Below, piece after piece: positions 1 to 9,416 of a stretch of DNA of 64,000 nucleotides (position 1 is its first letter; each line of letters starts with the position of its first letter). Below the pieces are notes generated by a model, which was given only the letters and a program-made list of their open reading frames with translations, was not told the origin of the DNA and ran no database searches. The stretch comes from Pseudomonadota bacterium (GTDB lineage Bacteria > Pseudomonadota > Gammaproteobacteria > Steroidobacterales > Steroidobacteraceae). The stretch spans positions 434,001 to 498,000 of the forward strand of contig JAFEDS010000005.1 of NCBI GenBank assembly GCA_018241505.1, written 5' to 3'. The position numbers and the translations under genes were made by a program.

Positions 1-1038
1 GGTCGAGCCCGGCTGGCGCGGTGTGAGTACCGTGTCGTATCCGGATTGACTGCCGCTCACGACCCACGCGAGTACCTCATTTCTCTCGTGATCGATGACG
101 AGCAGTCCCGCATCGTGGACGTGGCGTTTGGCCAGCCCCGCCATTGCACTGTCGAGAATCCTTTGGGATGTGAGCTGAATGTGGGGGTCCAACGTAGTGC
201 GAATCTGTGGGCGAACCGGACCGCCGCGTGAGACGTTCAATACCCGACCGACGAAATGACTGGCCTCAACCGATGGAACCGGTTCGTTGAGAACCCACGG
301 CTCGGAGCGTATCTGCTCGCGCTGGGCGGGGCTCAGCTCGCCTCGCATGCTGAGGCGGTCCGCGAGTTGATTGACGGCCCAGCGGGCCCTGGGAGCGTTC
401 CGCCGCAGATCCATGCCGACCGGCGAGCGAACGAGTACCGCCAGGGCCAATTGCTCGCCCGGCGACAGGGTATCCAGGCCCCGCCCAAAGTACAGTCTGG
501 CTGCCTGCGCGACACCGCGGCGCCGCTCGGCGTAAGGCACCTGGTTGAAATAGAACTCCAGTATCTGCGCCTTGGACACACGCGAGCTCAGGCGCATCGC
601 CTCAAATCCCTCCACCCAACGCGACCACAGGTTACGGGGACGCGGATGCACCATGCGCACAACCTGTTCGGTGAGAGAGCTCGCGCCCCGAACCGCGCCG
701 CCCATCCGGATGTCCAGGGCGAGGGCCGAAGCGCGTGCCGGCCAGTCCGCCCCGCTGTTCTGATAGAAATGTTGATCCTCGGAAACAATCAACGCCGTCT
801 GCAGCAGGGCAGGGACCGCGGTGAGCGCTACGACGTCCGTTGTATTCCAGTTGTTCTCGAGGGTGTAGCTCAGCGCGGTGCCATCACGGGCCAGCACCTG
901 AGATTTCACCGAGGCACCGGTCAATGAGCTCAGGTCATCGGGAAAGTCGTGCAGTGAAAACCAAGTGGCGAGCGCAAGAGTTGCCGTTGCCATCGTTGTG
1001 ACGATCAACGCTCCAATCCAGCAGCGTTTTTTACTCAT
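1..1038 (-). CDS. pbpC: Penicillin-binding protein 1C, N-terminal part (cut by window edge)
   Basis: Bifunctional inner-membrane peptidoglycan synthase of the PBP1C type; 346 residues are visible. Residues 8-28 form the membrane anchor. The GT51 glycosyltransferase domain follows, with catalytic Glu87 in SEDQHFY, then GASSLTEQ (a variant of the usual GGSTLTxQ) and the FNQVPYAERRRGV stretch. The window ends at PGST, which matches the start of the PBP1C transpeptidase S-T-x-K motif, so most of the transpeptidase half lies outside. The ATG overlaps the end of the alpha-2-macroglobulin gene by 8 nt, so the two are probably translationally coupled; this pairing is well known (E. coli yfhM-pbpC). 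Family is clear; transpeptidase activity cannot be judged here. Confidence 0.93.
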   Translation of the reverse strand, partial: MSKKRCWIGALIVTTMATATLALATWFSLHDFPDDLSSLTGASVKSQVLARDGTALSYTLENNWNTTDVVALTAVPALLQTALIVSEDQHFYQNSGADWPARASALALDIRMGGAVRGASSLTEQVVRMVHPRPRNLWSRWVEGFEAMRLSSRVSKAQILEFYFNQVPYAERRRGVAQAARLYFGRGLDTLSPGEQLALAVLVRSPVGMDLRRNAPRARWAVNQLADRLSMRGELSPAQREQIRSEPWVLNEPVPSVEASHFVGRVLNVSRGGPVRPQIRTTLDPHIQLTSQRILDSAMAGLAKRHVHDAGLLVIDHERNEVLAWVVSGSQSGYDTVLTPRQPGST

Positions 1039-4000
1039 GGCCCACCGACAAATGGCCCGGAAGCCCTTTGCCGTAGACATCCGGATCGTACATTTCCTCG
1101 GCTTTGGTGGCAGGCGCGCTGAACTCGCCTTCCGCCATGGCCTGCGCGCCGTAGCTCAGGTGATAGTTTCCGGCAGGGAGGTAGTCCGCATAGAAGCGCG
1201 CGGCCTCGTGCAGCAGCTCACGATGATAGAACGACCACAACTGGATCCCGTACTCGCTCCAGTCGGAGAATTTGAACCAGAACGAGCCGCCCGCGGCCTG
1301 GAACTCGGTGGCATCGGCATCCACGGTCGATCCGGTTGCCAGGTCGCGATTGACTGGCTCGAGTCCGCCCGGCACAGGGTCATCGACCACCACAAAGTGG
1401 CGGGGCGCCGGTAGAGACAGATACAGATCGACGCGTACCAACTCTCCGCGCCGCACGCGCATCGGAGCGGTGAGCAGTTGCCAGTTTCCGTTGCGTTGCA
1501 CGCTGTATTCGCGATGCAGTTCCATGCCCGCGTTGGTTTCTTTCGCAGCCTCATCGGTCAATGAGTAACTCAACCGCGTCGAGTAGTAGAGCCGGCCAGT
1601 GCCCTCGCGCTCGATGTGCATTGTTGCCTTGCGGCCTGCATCGGAAGAGCCGTTAGGGCGGCTGACGACCGCGGGCGGATCCTTCAGAGCGCTGAAGGTT
1701 GCGCTGCCAAGCGCCGCGCCATCGAGCGTTGCCGTCACCTTCAGGGCAGGTGTGTCCTTCTCATACAAGGCCGAGTAGCGAACCAGTGCCGAAGTGCAGA
1801 ACACATTCTCCTGGGTGTTCTCCCAATGATCGCGGCTGCCGCGGGTCTGAGTGATCACACGCACCAGCTTGAAGGGCACATCGCCCACGAGAGCCGCGCC
1901 TCGAGGTGTTTCGCCGTAGTCGAGGAATGCGTTCAAAATGGCGCAATTGCTGCGCAAAGGTGTACTCAACATCTGCGCATACCCATCATCCCACCGCTCA
2001 CTGAAATGAAACTGGCCACCACTCTGGTTGGCATGAGAGAGGATTTCACCGGCGATCCGGCGGGCCAGGTTGTCGGCGCCCTGGGTTTTGACTGCCGCAT
2101 CCAGATACGCCGCCAGCCCAAACAGATCCATTTGTGGAATGTATTTCTCGTAGCGTTGCAAGTCGGACAGGGTGACCTTCTGGCGCTCCGCCAGGGCCTG
2201 CAATGCCACGGCTCGCACGCTCGAGACCATTCCTTCGCTGTAGAAGCTGGGAGCGGTATTTGCGCGCAACAACGCCTGCAGGTAGCCGTCGAGGCGTTTC
2301 TCGACATCCTCCGGTACTGCAAACCCGGCGCTGCGCAGCCGGTTGAAGCCCAGCGCCGTTGCGGCCGAAAGGTATGGACTCACGCGGGAATTATCGGAAG
2401 TCCAGAAGCCCATGCCGCCATCGGGCGCCTGGAACGTGGAGGCGTCATTCAGGAAGGTCTGGGGCAGGGTTTTGGCTTCCGGCCACGCAACCCCACTGCC
2501 GAGGTAGGCTTGCAATTGAGTGTAGTTGGCGGCCATCAGCGCCTTGGTGAGTCTTTGCTCCCAACACAGGTAGGGATAATCGCGGATGTAGCGCATGGCG
2601 CCGTCGACATTGCCGATGACGCTGGGCGAAAAGGTGACGGAAGATTCGCCAATGCCCGCCATCATTCCCACCGGGAATTGCAGAGCCTCGTCCACCTCGG
2701 AGGCGAGGGTGGTGCCGTAGCTCGCGGCAACATCCAATGACACCCGTTTGTGAACCGGAAGAGTTTGCCCGAGCGCATCCTTGTCGAGTCTGTCGCCGGC
2801 TGTGGCCGTAAATCGGATGATGCCGTCACCGACCGTGCTCAGAGGCAGCCAGACAGTCTCCCGTTTGAAAGGGCCCAGCGTCAGAACCTGATGAGTGCTC
2901 GCATTCCCGGAGCCAATGGGCCCGTGAGCCTCGAGGCTCACATCCACTTTGCGCGCCTGGTCCGAGCGATTGAGGACACTGAAGCCCGCCGTGAAACGAT
3001 CGCCGGAAGTGAGCTGATTAGGCAATACCGGGCGCAGCTCCGTCAGCTTGGAGCTTTTGAATTTATATTCTCCCAGCCCAACCCGGTCCGCGGGTGTCAC
3101 CGCGATTGCAAATACACGCCAGCCGGTCAGGTTGTCCGGCAACTGGAAGGACACTGTGGCGCGGCCGCGCTTGTCGGCGATGACCGAGGGGTTCCAGTAG
3201 GCCACGTATTTATTGACGGTGCGCATGTCGAAGCCCGCACCGCCATCACCGCCGGAATTGGCGCCTTTCTTCGCAAACTTCTGCAGGCCGATGAGGCGCG
3301 TCAGCAGGCTGTAGTTCGACAGGTCCAGCTCATCGAGGCGATACAGGCCTCGATAGGGATCGAAGTAGCTCTTGCCGTCCTTGATGAGGTCAAACACCGA
3401 CTCATCGAGAACGGCTACTGCAAATTCGACCGGCTCATGGACACCGTTTGCGGCAAGCTGCACTTTGACGGTGTCGCGCGGCTCGTAGGAGGCACGATCG
3501 CTTTTCACGCGTACGTCGAGAGTCTTGTAGGGGTCGGCCACGTTGACCCTGAGGTATCCGATGCGATACGTCGGTCGTCCGAGGTCGACTCCTTCCTCGT
3601 TCAATGTGGGAGTGGCGGCCACGCGCGGCGAAGTAACCACCACTGACAGATAAAAGCCTGGCACGAAGTCCGGCTCGATCTTGAAGTCGATGACCGGTGT
3701 GTCGCCTGAGAGCACCTGCACCCAATGTTTGATGACACCGTAGCGTTCAATTGTGACGAGCGCCTTCGCGCCCGGGAAGGGGTTCTTGACCAGGTAGCGG
3801 GCGTGCTCTCCCACCTTGTAAGTGGGCTTTTCGGGAATGACACTCAGGCTCATGTCGGCCGGCTCCTCCCACAGCACCCGTCCCTTGCCGGTAACCCAGG
3901 TGCACAGCTCGCTCTGATGCACCTTGCCGTGAGTGTCCTTGACCGAAGCCAGGATGCTGTACAGGCCCGGATGGCTGGGTGTGAAAGTACAGTTCTGGGC

Positions 4001-6823
4001 CGCTGCGCCGGATGTGCCTGTGCACGAACCGTCGGGCTGCCACTCGGGCTCATAACTTGTCAGGTAGGCGCTGCCGGCGCCTTTGACGCGAGCGGCCTTG
4101 ACGATCTGGCCCTCCACCCCCACCGAGACGGGCTCCCCTTGGACGACCTTGCCGTTTTTGTCCACGACGAGAAACTGGACCGTGGCCGGCTTGCCTTCCT
4201 CCAGCGTCCAGTGCTCGTTGTGCAAGCCTACAAAGCGATCGCGGCCGCGAAACTCCGCGGAGCTGCGATTTGCAACATACTTGCCGCGTTCATCGCGGAC
4301 GGCGCTCTCCACCTCGAGCCGGCCGCTCAGCATCGGCGTGTCCGGCAAATTGAACTGCGTGGTGAATTCGCCGTTGTCGCTGGTGGTGGCGTCCGACTGG
4401 TGCACCATCTGAACATCGGACTCCCGTTGCCACGAGCAATGGCCCGGCGGCTCGACACTGTCGAATTGAAAGCCGTTCGCAACGGGAGCGGTTATCTCCA
4501 GAGCCTTCGGAAACAGGCGCGCCGTAACCCGCGACGACGCGCTTGCGTACGGACCGCCTGCATGAAGCGCGGCGCGCGTCGTGACTTCCACCGGGTCACC
4601 TGGCTGAAACAACTGGCCGTTGAGGGTGTTGCTCACCTGGAAGGGCGCCGGTGTGAAGTCGGCAACCAGCAGCCGCATGGGGTTCAAAGTACCTGGGTGT
4701 GACGGCCCTTTCAGGTTGAATTCATACCAACCGACCGCGCCCGCCAGGGGCACGTGAAATGAGCCGGCGAAGGCCCCGAATGGCGACAGGGTGAGATTCG
4801 ATTCGGTCTGGACGACCTTACCGGTGGGGTCGACAATGGTCAGCTCATAACCTGACTTGTCCTCCACGGGGGCCAGCGACAGGTTGTTCTGGTCGCGTAC
4901 GTAGACCTTGTACTGCACGGTGTCGCCGAGCTTGTAGACACCCTGGGCGGTAGTGCCCCAGGTATGGATGTGACTTTGCTGGTTGCCGTAGTCGGAACCG
5001 GACCAGAGAGTGCCTCGCGACGCCCGGTACAGATCGACGAGGAAGGTGGTATCGAGTGGCAGCAGCGCCATGTCGCCGCCGAGATCGACTCTGACCATGA
5101 GCGGATCGCGCTGATCGGGACTCGCCCGGTAGTCGCGCTCGAGGAGCTTGCGCCCAGGCAGAACCGCCAGGCCATCGCGATCGGTCACACCTTCCGCCAA
5201 CACCGGCTCGTTGCCTGTCAGATTCTGATAGCTGTTCCGGAACACGCGAACCCGTGCCTTTACAACCGGCAGTCCCTTGTCGAGCGAGGTGACCCACACC
5301 AGCGTGTTGTAGGCCCCGATCTTGGTATGGACCTGGTACGGAGTGACTTCCGCGAAAAAGTCCCGATCGGATGACCCGCGGGGCACACCAGGCTCATCCG
5401 CGTCGTCGAAATACCGATAGCCATTGACCGTGACAGTGGATGGGTGCGGATCGAAGGACCCGGTAATGACACCCGAGCGACCTTCCAACAGCTCGCGAAT
5501 CCGCGCGGGCGTGGCGTACGCGGTATCCCAGACTCGATCCATCGGCTGATTGAAAAAAAGCCCGGCCGCGCCGCCGGTGGACGTGATCCTGCGGTAGTGG
5601 ATGTCGAGGTCCGTCAGGTTGGTGACGTACAAGGGCATCGAGGTGGGGGCGTTCTTCTCGAGCACCGCCACCGGGTGGGTAACCTTCAGGCGCGGGGGGC
5701 GGTGGTCGGTCCGGAAGGCCAGGGTGGCAGGCCCGCTCAGCGTGCGACCGAACTCATCCCGAAGCCCCTGCAGGCTTGCAATGTTGTAGGACTGAAACGC
5801 TCGCAGGTACTCCGGCAACTCAACCGTGTACTCGGTCCCGCGCTTGTGAGGCGATCCCAGGTAGCTGCGTGGGTAAATGCTCGTCCACGGGTCATAGTCA
5901 GTGCGCCCGTTCAGCAGATCCGGGTTCAGTACCAGATGATTCTTCACCTCGAGCGCGATCACCGGTGATGAAAACACCAAGGAAACCGGTCCGAACGGGT
6001 TGCACGCCGGCTGCTTGTCGGCGGGCGCGGTGGTTGCAATCAGTGAGGTCCTGGCACCGGTCATGCAACGCACGCCCAGGAAGCGGAACGCGGGAAAAGT
6101 GTCGAAGGAAACGACGGTGCGCTTCTCGACGCCCGGCAGCGGACCCGCCGTGCTACGCAGACCCGGTAAGACCTTCAGTGGGATGGTTGCGTTAGCAGCA
6201 AGCTCCTGTGTTGGCGACACGAGCCATGAGCGTCCCGCCTCACCCGCATCCGCCGCTGCAGTCACGCTCTTCTGAGTACCAAAGTGCAATGAGGTCTGCA
6301 CGCTTTCCTGCGACACGGGCACATTGAATACGAGCCGGATGACGGGCATCCCGGGCGAGCGCCAGGTCTTGAAGGAATACTGGGTGACGGCGGGACGCTC
6401 GGTAGTAAACGTCCAGCTATACGCGCTCTCCAACACCGTGCCGTCCTGGGCCTTCACTGCTGGTGCCACGGTGACGGTGTACTCGGTAGCCGGAGCGAGC
6501 GCGTACTTTTGATCCAACTCGCAGGCGAGGGAGCGGGGATCCAGCCAATGCCACTGGCAGTTCACCGCCGGGGACACGGTGACCGGTGACTGGCCGCTGG
6601 GTACTGACAGGTCGCCCAGGGCTTTGACCGGACGATCGAAGGTGACGACAATCTGCCGGCCCGGGGAGGGGACCTGGCTGCCCTCAGGGATGACCCGCAG
6701 GACTTTGAGGCTCGTGCCATCAGGCACGGCCGCACTGTCAAAGACGCCCCAGGCGGCCCGCTCGAGCAGAATACCGGCCGCGACCAGGGCCGCCCAACCG
6801 AGAACCTTCCCTGCAAGCTTCAT
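1031..6823 (-). CDS. yfhM: Bacterial alpha-2-macroglobulin (thioester type)
   Basis: A 1930-residue periplasmic protease-trapping protein. It starts with a basic/hydrophobic segment (residues 1-27) acting as signal or membrane anchor. Ig-like MG domains and the A2M domain follow, and the thioester motif CWEQ sits at Cys1420-Gln1423, after YIRDYPYL. The thioester would covalently capture attacking proteases that cleave the bait region. E. coli YfhM is a lipoprotein; I see no lipobox Cys near this N-terminus, so anchoring would be by an uncleaved helix (inference). The start is supported by GGGAG seven bases upstream. The stop overlaps pbpC, consistent with joint work in envelope repair or defence. 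Confidence 0.95.
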   Translation of the reverse strand: MKLAGKVLGWAALVAAGILLERAAWGVFDSAAVPDGTSLKVLRVIPEGSQVPSPGRQIVVTFDRPVKALGDLSVPSGQSPVTVSPAVNCQWHWLDPRSLACELDQKYALAPATEYTVTVAPAVKAQDGTVLESAYSWTFTTERPAVTQYSFKTWRSPGMPVIRLVFNVPVSQESVQTSLHFGTQKSVTAAADAGEAGRSWLVSPTQELAANATIPLKVLPGLRSTAGPLPGVEKRTVVSFDTFPAFRFLGVRCMTGARTSLIATTAPADKQPACNPFGPVSLVFSSPVIALEVKNHLVLNPDLLNGRTDYDPWTSIYPRSYLGSPHKRGTEYTVELPEYLRAFQSYNIASLQGLRDEFGRTLSGPATLAFRTDHRPPRLKVTHPVAVLEKNAPTSMPLYVTNLTDLDIHYRRITSTGGAAGLFFNQPMDRVWDTAYATPARIRELLEGRSGVITGSFDPHPSTVTVNGYRYFDDADEPGVPRGSSDRDFFAEVTPYQVHTKIGAYNTLVWVTSLDKGLPVVKARVRVFRNSYQNLTGNEPVLAEGVTDRDGLAVLPGRKLLERDYRASPDQRDPLMVRVDLGGDMALLPLDTTFLVDLYRASRGTLWSGSDYGNQQSHIHTWGTTAQGVYKLGDTVQYKVYVRDQNNLSLAPVEDKSGYELTIVDPTGKVVQTESNLTLSPFGAFAGSFHVPLAGAVGWYEFNLKGPSHPGTLNPMRLLVADFTPAPFQVSNTLNGQLFQPGDPVEVTTRAALHAGGPYASASSRVTARLFPKALEITAPVANGFQFDSVEPPGHCSWQRESDVQMVHQSDATTSDNGEFTTQFNLPDTPMLSGRLEVESAVRDERGKYVANRSSAEFRGRDRFVGLHNEHWTLEEGKPATVQFLVVDKNGKVVQGEPVSVGVEGQIVKAARVKGAGSAYLTSYEPEWQPDGSCTGTSGAAAQNCTFTPSHPGLYSILASVKDTHGKVHQSELCTWVTGKGRVLWEEPADMSLSVIPEKPTYKVGEHARYLVKNPFPGAKALVTIERYGVIKHWVQVLSGDTPVIDFKIEPDFVPGFYLSVVVTSPRVAATPTLNEEGVDLGRPTYRIGYLRVNVADPYKTLDVRVKSDRASYEPRDTVKVQLAANGVHEPVEFAVAVLDESVFDLIKDGKSYFDPYRGLYRLDELDLSNYSLLTRLIGLQKFAKKGANSGGDGGAGFDMRTVNKYVAYWNPSVIADKRGRATVSFQLPDNLTGWRVFAIAVTPADRVGLGEYKFKSSKLTELRPVLPNQLTSGDRFTAGFSVLNRSDQARKVDVSLEAHGPIGSGNASTHQVLTLGPFKRETVWLPLSTVGDGIIRFTATAGDRLDKDALGQTLPVHKRVSLDVAASYGTTLASEVDEALQFPVGMMAGIGESSVTFSPSVIGNVDGAMRYIRDYPYLCWEQRLTKALMAANYTQLQAYLGSGVAWPEAKTLPQTFLNDASTFQAPDGGMGFWTSDNSRVSPYLSAATALGFNRLRSAGFAVPEDVEKRLDGYLQALLRANTAPSFYSEGMVSSVRAVALQALAERQKVTLSDLQRYEKYIPQMDLFGLAAYLDAAVKTQGADNLARRIAGEILSHANQSGGQFHFSERWDDGYAQMLSTPLRSNCAILNAFLDYGETPRGAALVGDVPFKLVRVITQTRGSRDHWENTQENVFCTSALVRYSALYEKDTPALKVTATLDGAALGSATFSALKDPPAVVSRPNGSSDAGRKATMHIEREGTGRLYYSTRLSYSLTDEAAKETNAGMELHREYSVQRNGNWQLLTAPMRVRRGELVRVDLYLSLPAPRHFVVVDDPVPGGLEPVNRDLATGSTVDADATEFQAAGGSFWFKFSDWSEYGIQLWSFYHRELLHEAARFYADYLPAGNYHLSYGAQAMAEGEFSAPATKAEEMYDPDVYGKGLPGHLSVGHE

Positions 6824-6930
6824 TCGACGCTCCCGTATCCAGCCGCCATTTCCGGCGCTAACGGCAGCAGCTTAGGCAGCAATCCCGTCCATATCGGGAC
6901 GCAAATGTGGCAATCCGGTGGCAGCGGCGC

Positions 6931-8010
6931 TCAGCGCGCGCTGAGAATCAAATTGGGAATGGACTCCAGCGGCACAACCCGGACGGCGGCTTCGAGCCGG
7001 ATGGCTTCCTTGGGCATCCCGAACACCACGCAGGTCGCTTCATCCTGCGCCAGGGTGTGAGCGCCGGCGTCGCGCATTTCCCGCAGCCCGCGAGCGCCGT
7101 CATCGCCCATGCCGGTCATGATGATCCCTAAGGCATTGCGCCCGGCGCACTTGGCCGTCGACCGGAACAACACGTCCACCGAAGGGCAGTGGCGATTCAC
7201 CGGAGGGCCTTCCTTGATTTCGACATGGTACTGCGCGCCGCTTCGATGCAGCATCATGTGCTTGCCACCCGGCGCTATCAGGGCGGTTCCCGGTACGACA
7301 CGATCATTGTCGCGGGCCTCGCGGACTTCGATCTGACACACGCTGTTCAAACGGGCCGCAAACGCGGCGGTAAACTGCGGCGGCATGTGTTGGACAATCA
7401 CAATTCCCGGAGTGACTGCCGGCAGCGCCGAAAGGACGGTTTGCAGCGCCTGCGTACCACCGGTTGAGGTGCCGATGGCGACTATGTGCTCAGTGGTCTG
7501 AGTCATTGCATTGGCGCGTGCCGTGGGCGCCTTCAACATGACATCGGCGTTGTTTTTCGCTGCAACCGGTACAGCGACCGAGCGCGCGGCAAGCCGTTTG
7601 ATATTCACACGGGCCGCGTTGCGAATCGCGCTGATCACTTCCTGGGCGGACTCGCTCATGAACTGTTTCAAGCCGATCTTCGGCTTGGTGATGATGGAGA
7701 CGGCGCCGGCACTCAGTGCTTCAATGGTCGTCGCGGCGCCCGCTTCGGTCAGCGTGGAGCAGATGACGACCGGTGTCGGCCGCTCCTGCATCAACTTCTT
7801 CAGGAACGTGATGCCGTCCATCCGCGGCATTTCCACATCCAGCAGGATGACATCGGGCCAATGACTCTTCATGCGCTCATAGGCGAAGATCGGGTCCGCC
7901 GCCGCGCCAATGAGATCGATGCCGGGATCGGACTCGAGCACGCCGGTCATGACCTGGCGCACCACCGCCGAGTCATCCACTATCATTACTTTGATGCGAT
8001 TGCCGGCCAC
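6931..8010 (-). CDS. cheB: CheB, protein-glutamate methylesterase / response regulator
   Basis: CheB demethylates and deamidates chemoreceptors when phosphorylated by CheA. The receiver domain has the VDDS acidic pair and phospho-acceptor Asp58 (LLDVEMP); the methylesterase domain has the triad Ser182 (GTSTGG), His208 (QHMP) and Asp304 (GMGDDG). I chose the GTG at 8010: AGGAAG lies eight bases upstream and the protein is then 359 aa, normal for CheB. Frame is open 30 codons further, but that overlaps cheR. The start is 2 nt after the cheR stop. Last gene of the chemotaxis operon. Confidence 0.95.
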   Translation of the reverse strand: MAGNRIKVMIVDDSAVVRQVMTGVLESDPGIDLIGAAADPIFAYERMKSHWPDVILLDVEMPRMDGITFLKKLMQERPTPVVICSTLTEAGAATTIEALSAGAVSIITKPKIGLKQFMSESAQEVISAIRNAARVNIKRLAARSVAVPVAAKNNADVMLKAPTARANAMTQTTEHIVAIGTSTGGTQALQTVLSALPAVTPGIVIVQHMPPQFTAAFAARLNSVCQIEVREARDNDRVVPGTALIAPGGKHMMLHRSGAQYHVEIKEGPPVNRHCPSVDVLFRSTAKCAGRNALGIIMTGMGDDGARGLREMRDAGAHTLAQDEATCVVFGMPKEAIRLEAAVRVVPLESIPNLILSAR

Positions 8011-8012
8011 TG

Positions 8013-8846
8013 TCACAACTTCCTGTAGATCGCCGGCGCAATGGTTTTCACGCCCTCGGAAATGCCATTCAGATTCTCGGAGTGGCCGATGAAGAACCAA
8101 CCGCCGGGCTGCAACACCGACAGCGCCCGGGCAACCACCTCGCGCTTGGTCTGCTGATTGAAGTAGATCAGCACATTGCGCAGGAACACAAAGTCGAACG
8201 TGCCGATGGCGGGCAACCGGTCGTTCAGGTTGATCTGCATGAAGCTGACCTTGGCGCGCAGGGAGCGATCGACCAGCAGCGTGTCCTGCAACTTCCCGGT
8301 CCCCTTGAGGCAGAAGCGCTGCAGATAGGTCTTGGGGACGTGACGCGCCCGTTCCATCGGGTAGTGTCCGGCCTTGGCCCGCTCCAATACCCGCGTGCTG
8401 ATATCGGAAGCGAGAATTTCATAGGGGCGGCCGGGGAAGCGATCCTCCATCAGCATCACGATACTGTAAGCCTCTTCACCGGTGGAACCGGCCGCGCTCC
8501 AGATGCGGATCGGATTCTGCCGGGCCGGGATGGCGGCCACCTGCTTCTCGAGGAACTCGAAGTGACGCGGCTCCCGGAAGAAATACGTCTCGTTGGTGGT
8601 GAGCAGGTCGATCGCGCGCTGCACCTCGGCGGGATTCTCGCCACTGTTCAACAGGCGGAAATACTGGGCGAAGCTGTTGTACCCGTGATGCTGGACCCGG
8701 CTGCCGAGGCGGCTGGTGACGAGCATCTTCTTGCTGTCCGCGAGAGTGATCCCGGCCGCATCGAAGATGAAACGCTGAAAGTGCGCGAACTCCTGATTAC
8801 TCAGCGAGGGCGGCGCACCCTGAGTGTCGCGAGCTGTGTTGGACAC
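8013..8846 (-). CDS. cheR: CheR, chemoreceptor glutamate methyltransferase
   Basis: SAM-dependent methyltransferase that methylates receptor glutamates, opposing CheB. At 277 aa it has an N-terminal helical CheR_N part ([19 protein letters not shown]) and the SAM-binding domain with [10 protein letters not shown] and [14 protein letters not shown], both hallmark CheR motifs. It starts at GTG with GAGG nine bases upstream, 12 nt after cheW. Immediately followed by cheB. The membrane receptor two genes upstream ends in a tether pentapeptide of the kind CheR binds. Confidence 0.95.
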   Translation of the reverse strand: MSNTARDTQGAPPSLSNQEFAHFQRFIFDAAGITLADSKKMLVTSRLGSRVQHHGYNSFAQYFRLLNSGENPAEVQRAIDLLTTNETYFFREPRHFEFLEKQVAAIPARQNPIRIWSAAGSTGEEAYSIVMLMEDRFPGRPYEILASDISTRVLERAKAGHYPMERARHVPKTYLQRFCLKGTGKLQDTLLVDRSLRAKVSFMQINLNDRLPAIGTFDFVFLRNVLIYFNQQTKREVVARALSVLQPGGWFFIGHSENLNGISEGVKTIAPAIYRKL

Positions 8847-8858
8847 CTGAGCCGGCCT

Positions 8859-9407
8859 CTAAGATCCGTCAGCGAGATTCTCATCCGTACGCAACAGCGC
8901 CGCTTCCTCTGGAGCCAACACACTGTTGACATCCAGGAGAATGACAAAGCGTCCATTGACTTTGCCCATGCCCTCGATGAAGTCGGTTGCAATGCGGGCA
9001 CCGAACGCCGGCGGGGGCTCGATTTGCTCCGGAGGAATATCCAGAACCGAGTCGACCGCATCGACGACGACGCCCACATCCTGGCGCTCACCCGCGGTGG
9101 TGATCTCGATGATCACAATGCAGGTCTTCTTGGTGACCGGGCTCGGAGTCTTGCCGAACCTGACTGACAGGTCGAGCACCGGGACGACGGCACCGCGCAG
9201 GTTGATGACCCCACGCACGTACGTGGGCATCATCGGCACTGAGGTGAGCGTCGAATATTCGATGATCTCCTTGATCGCCAGAATGCCGATCGCGAAGACT
9301 TCGCTGCCCAGCGTGAACGTCAGATACTGACGGGGTTGTTCGGCCTGCGCGGGCGGCGCACCGGCACCGCGCGCGACAGGAGCCTGTTGTGTGTTTGGCT
9401 GCGACAT
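8859..9407 (-). CDS. cheW: CheW coupling protein
   Basis: Scaffold that links receptors to CheA. 182 aa: a Pro/Gln/Ala-rich N-terminal tail of about 27 residues, then a CheW SH3-like fold with QYLTFTLGSEVFAIGI, YVRGVINLRGAVVPVLDL and a KTCIVIIE strand, as usual. ATG start. It sits 9 nt after the receptor gene and before cheR, so stoichiometric production with its receptor is likely. The tail makes it slightly longer than the ~165 aa of enteric CheW. Confidence 0.95.
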   Translation of the reverse strand: MSQPNTQQAPVARGAGAPPAQAEQPRQYLTFTLGSEVFAIGILAIKEIIEYSTLTSVPMMPTYVRGVINLRGAVVPVLDLSVRFGKTPSPVTKKTCIVIIEITTAGERQDVGVVVDAVDSVLDIPPEQIEPPPAFGARIATDFIEGMGKVNGRFVILLDVNSVLAPEEAALLRTDENLADGS

Positions 9408-9416
9408 GAGTGGTAC

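Noticed and set aside
1616-4702. Long plus-strand open frames (374, 298 and 325 codons) across the macroglobulin gene
   Set aside because: They are antisense to a clear 1930-codon gene, have no recognisable domains and no ribosome sites; typical of high-GC third positions.
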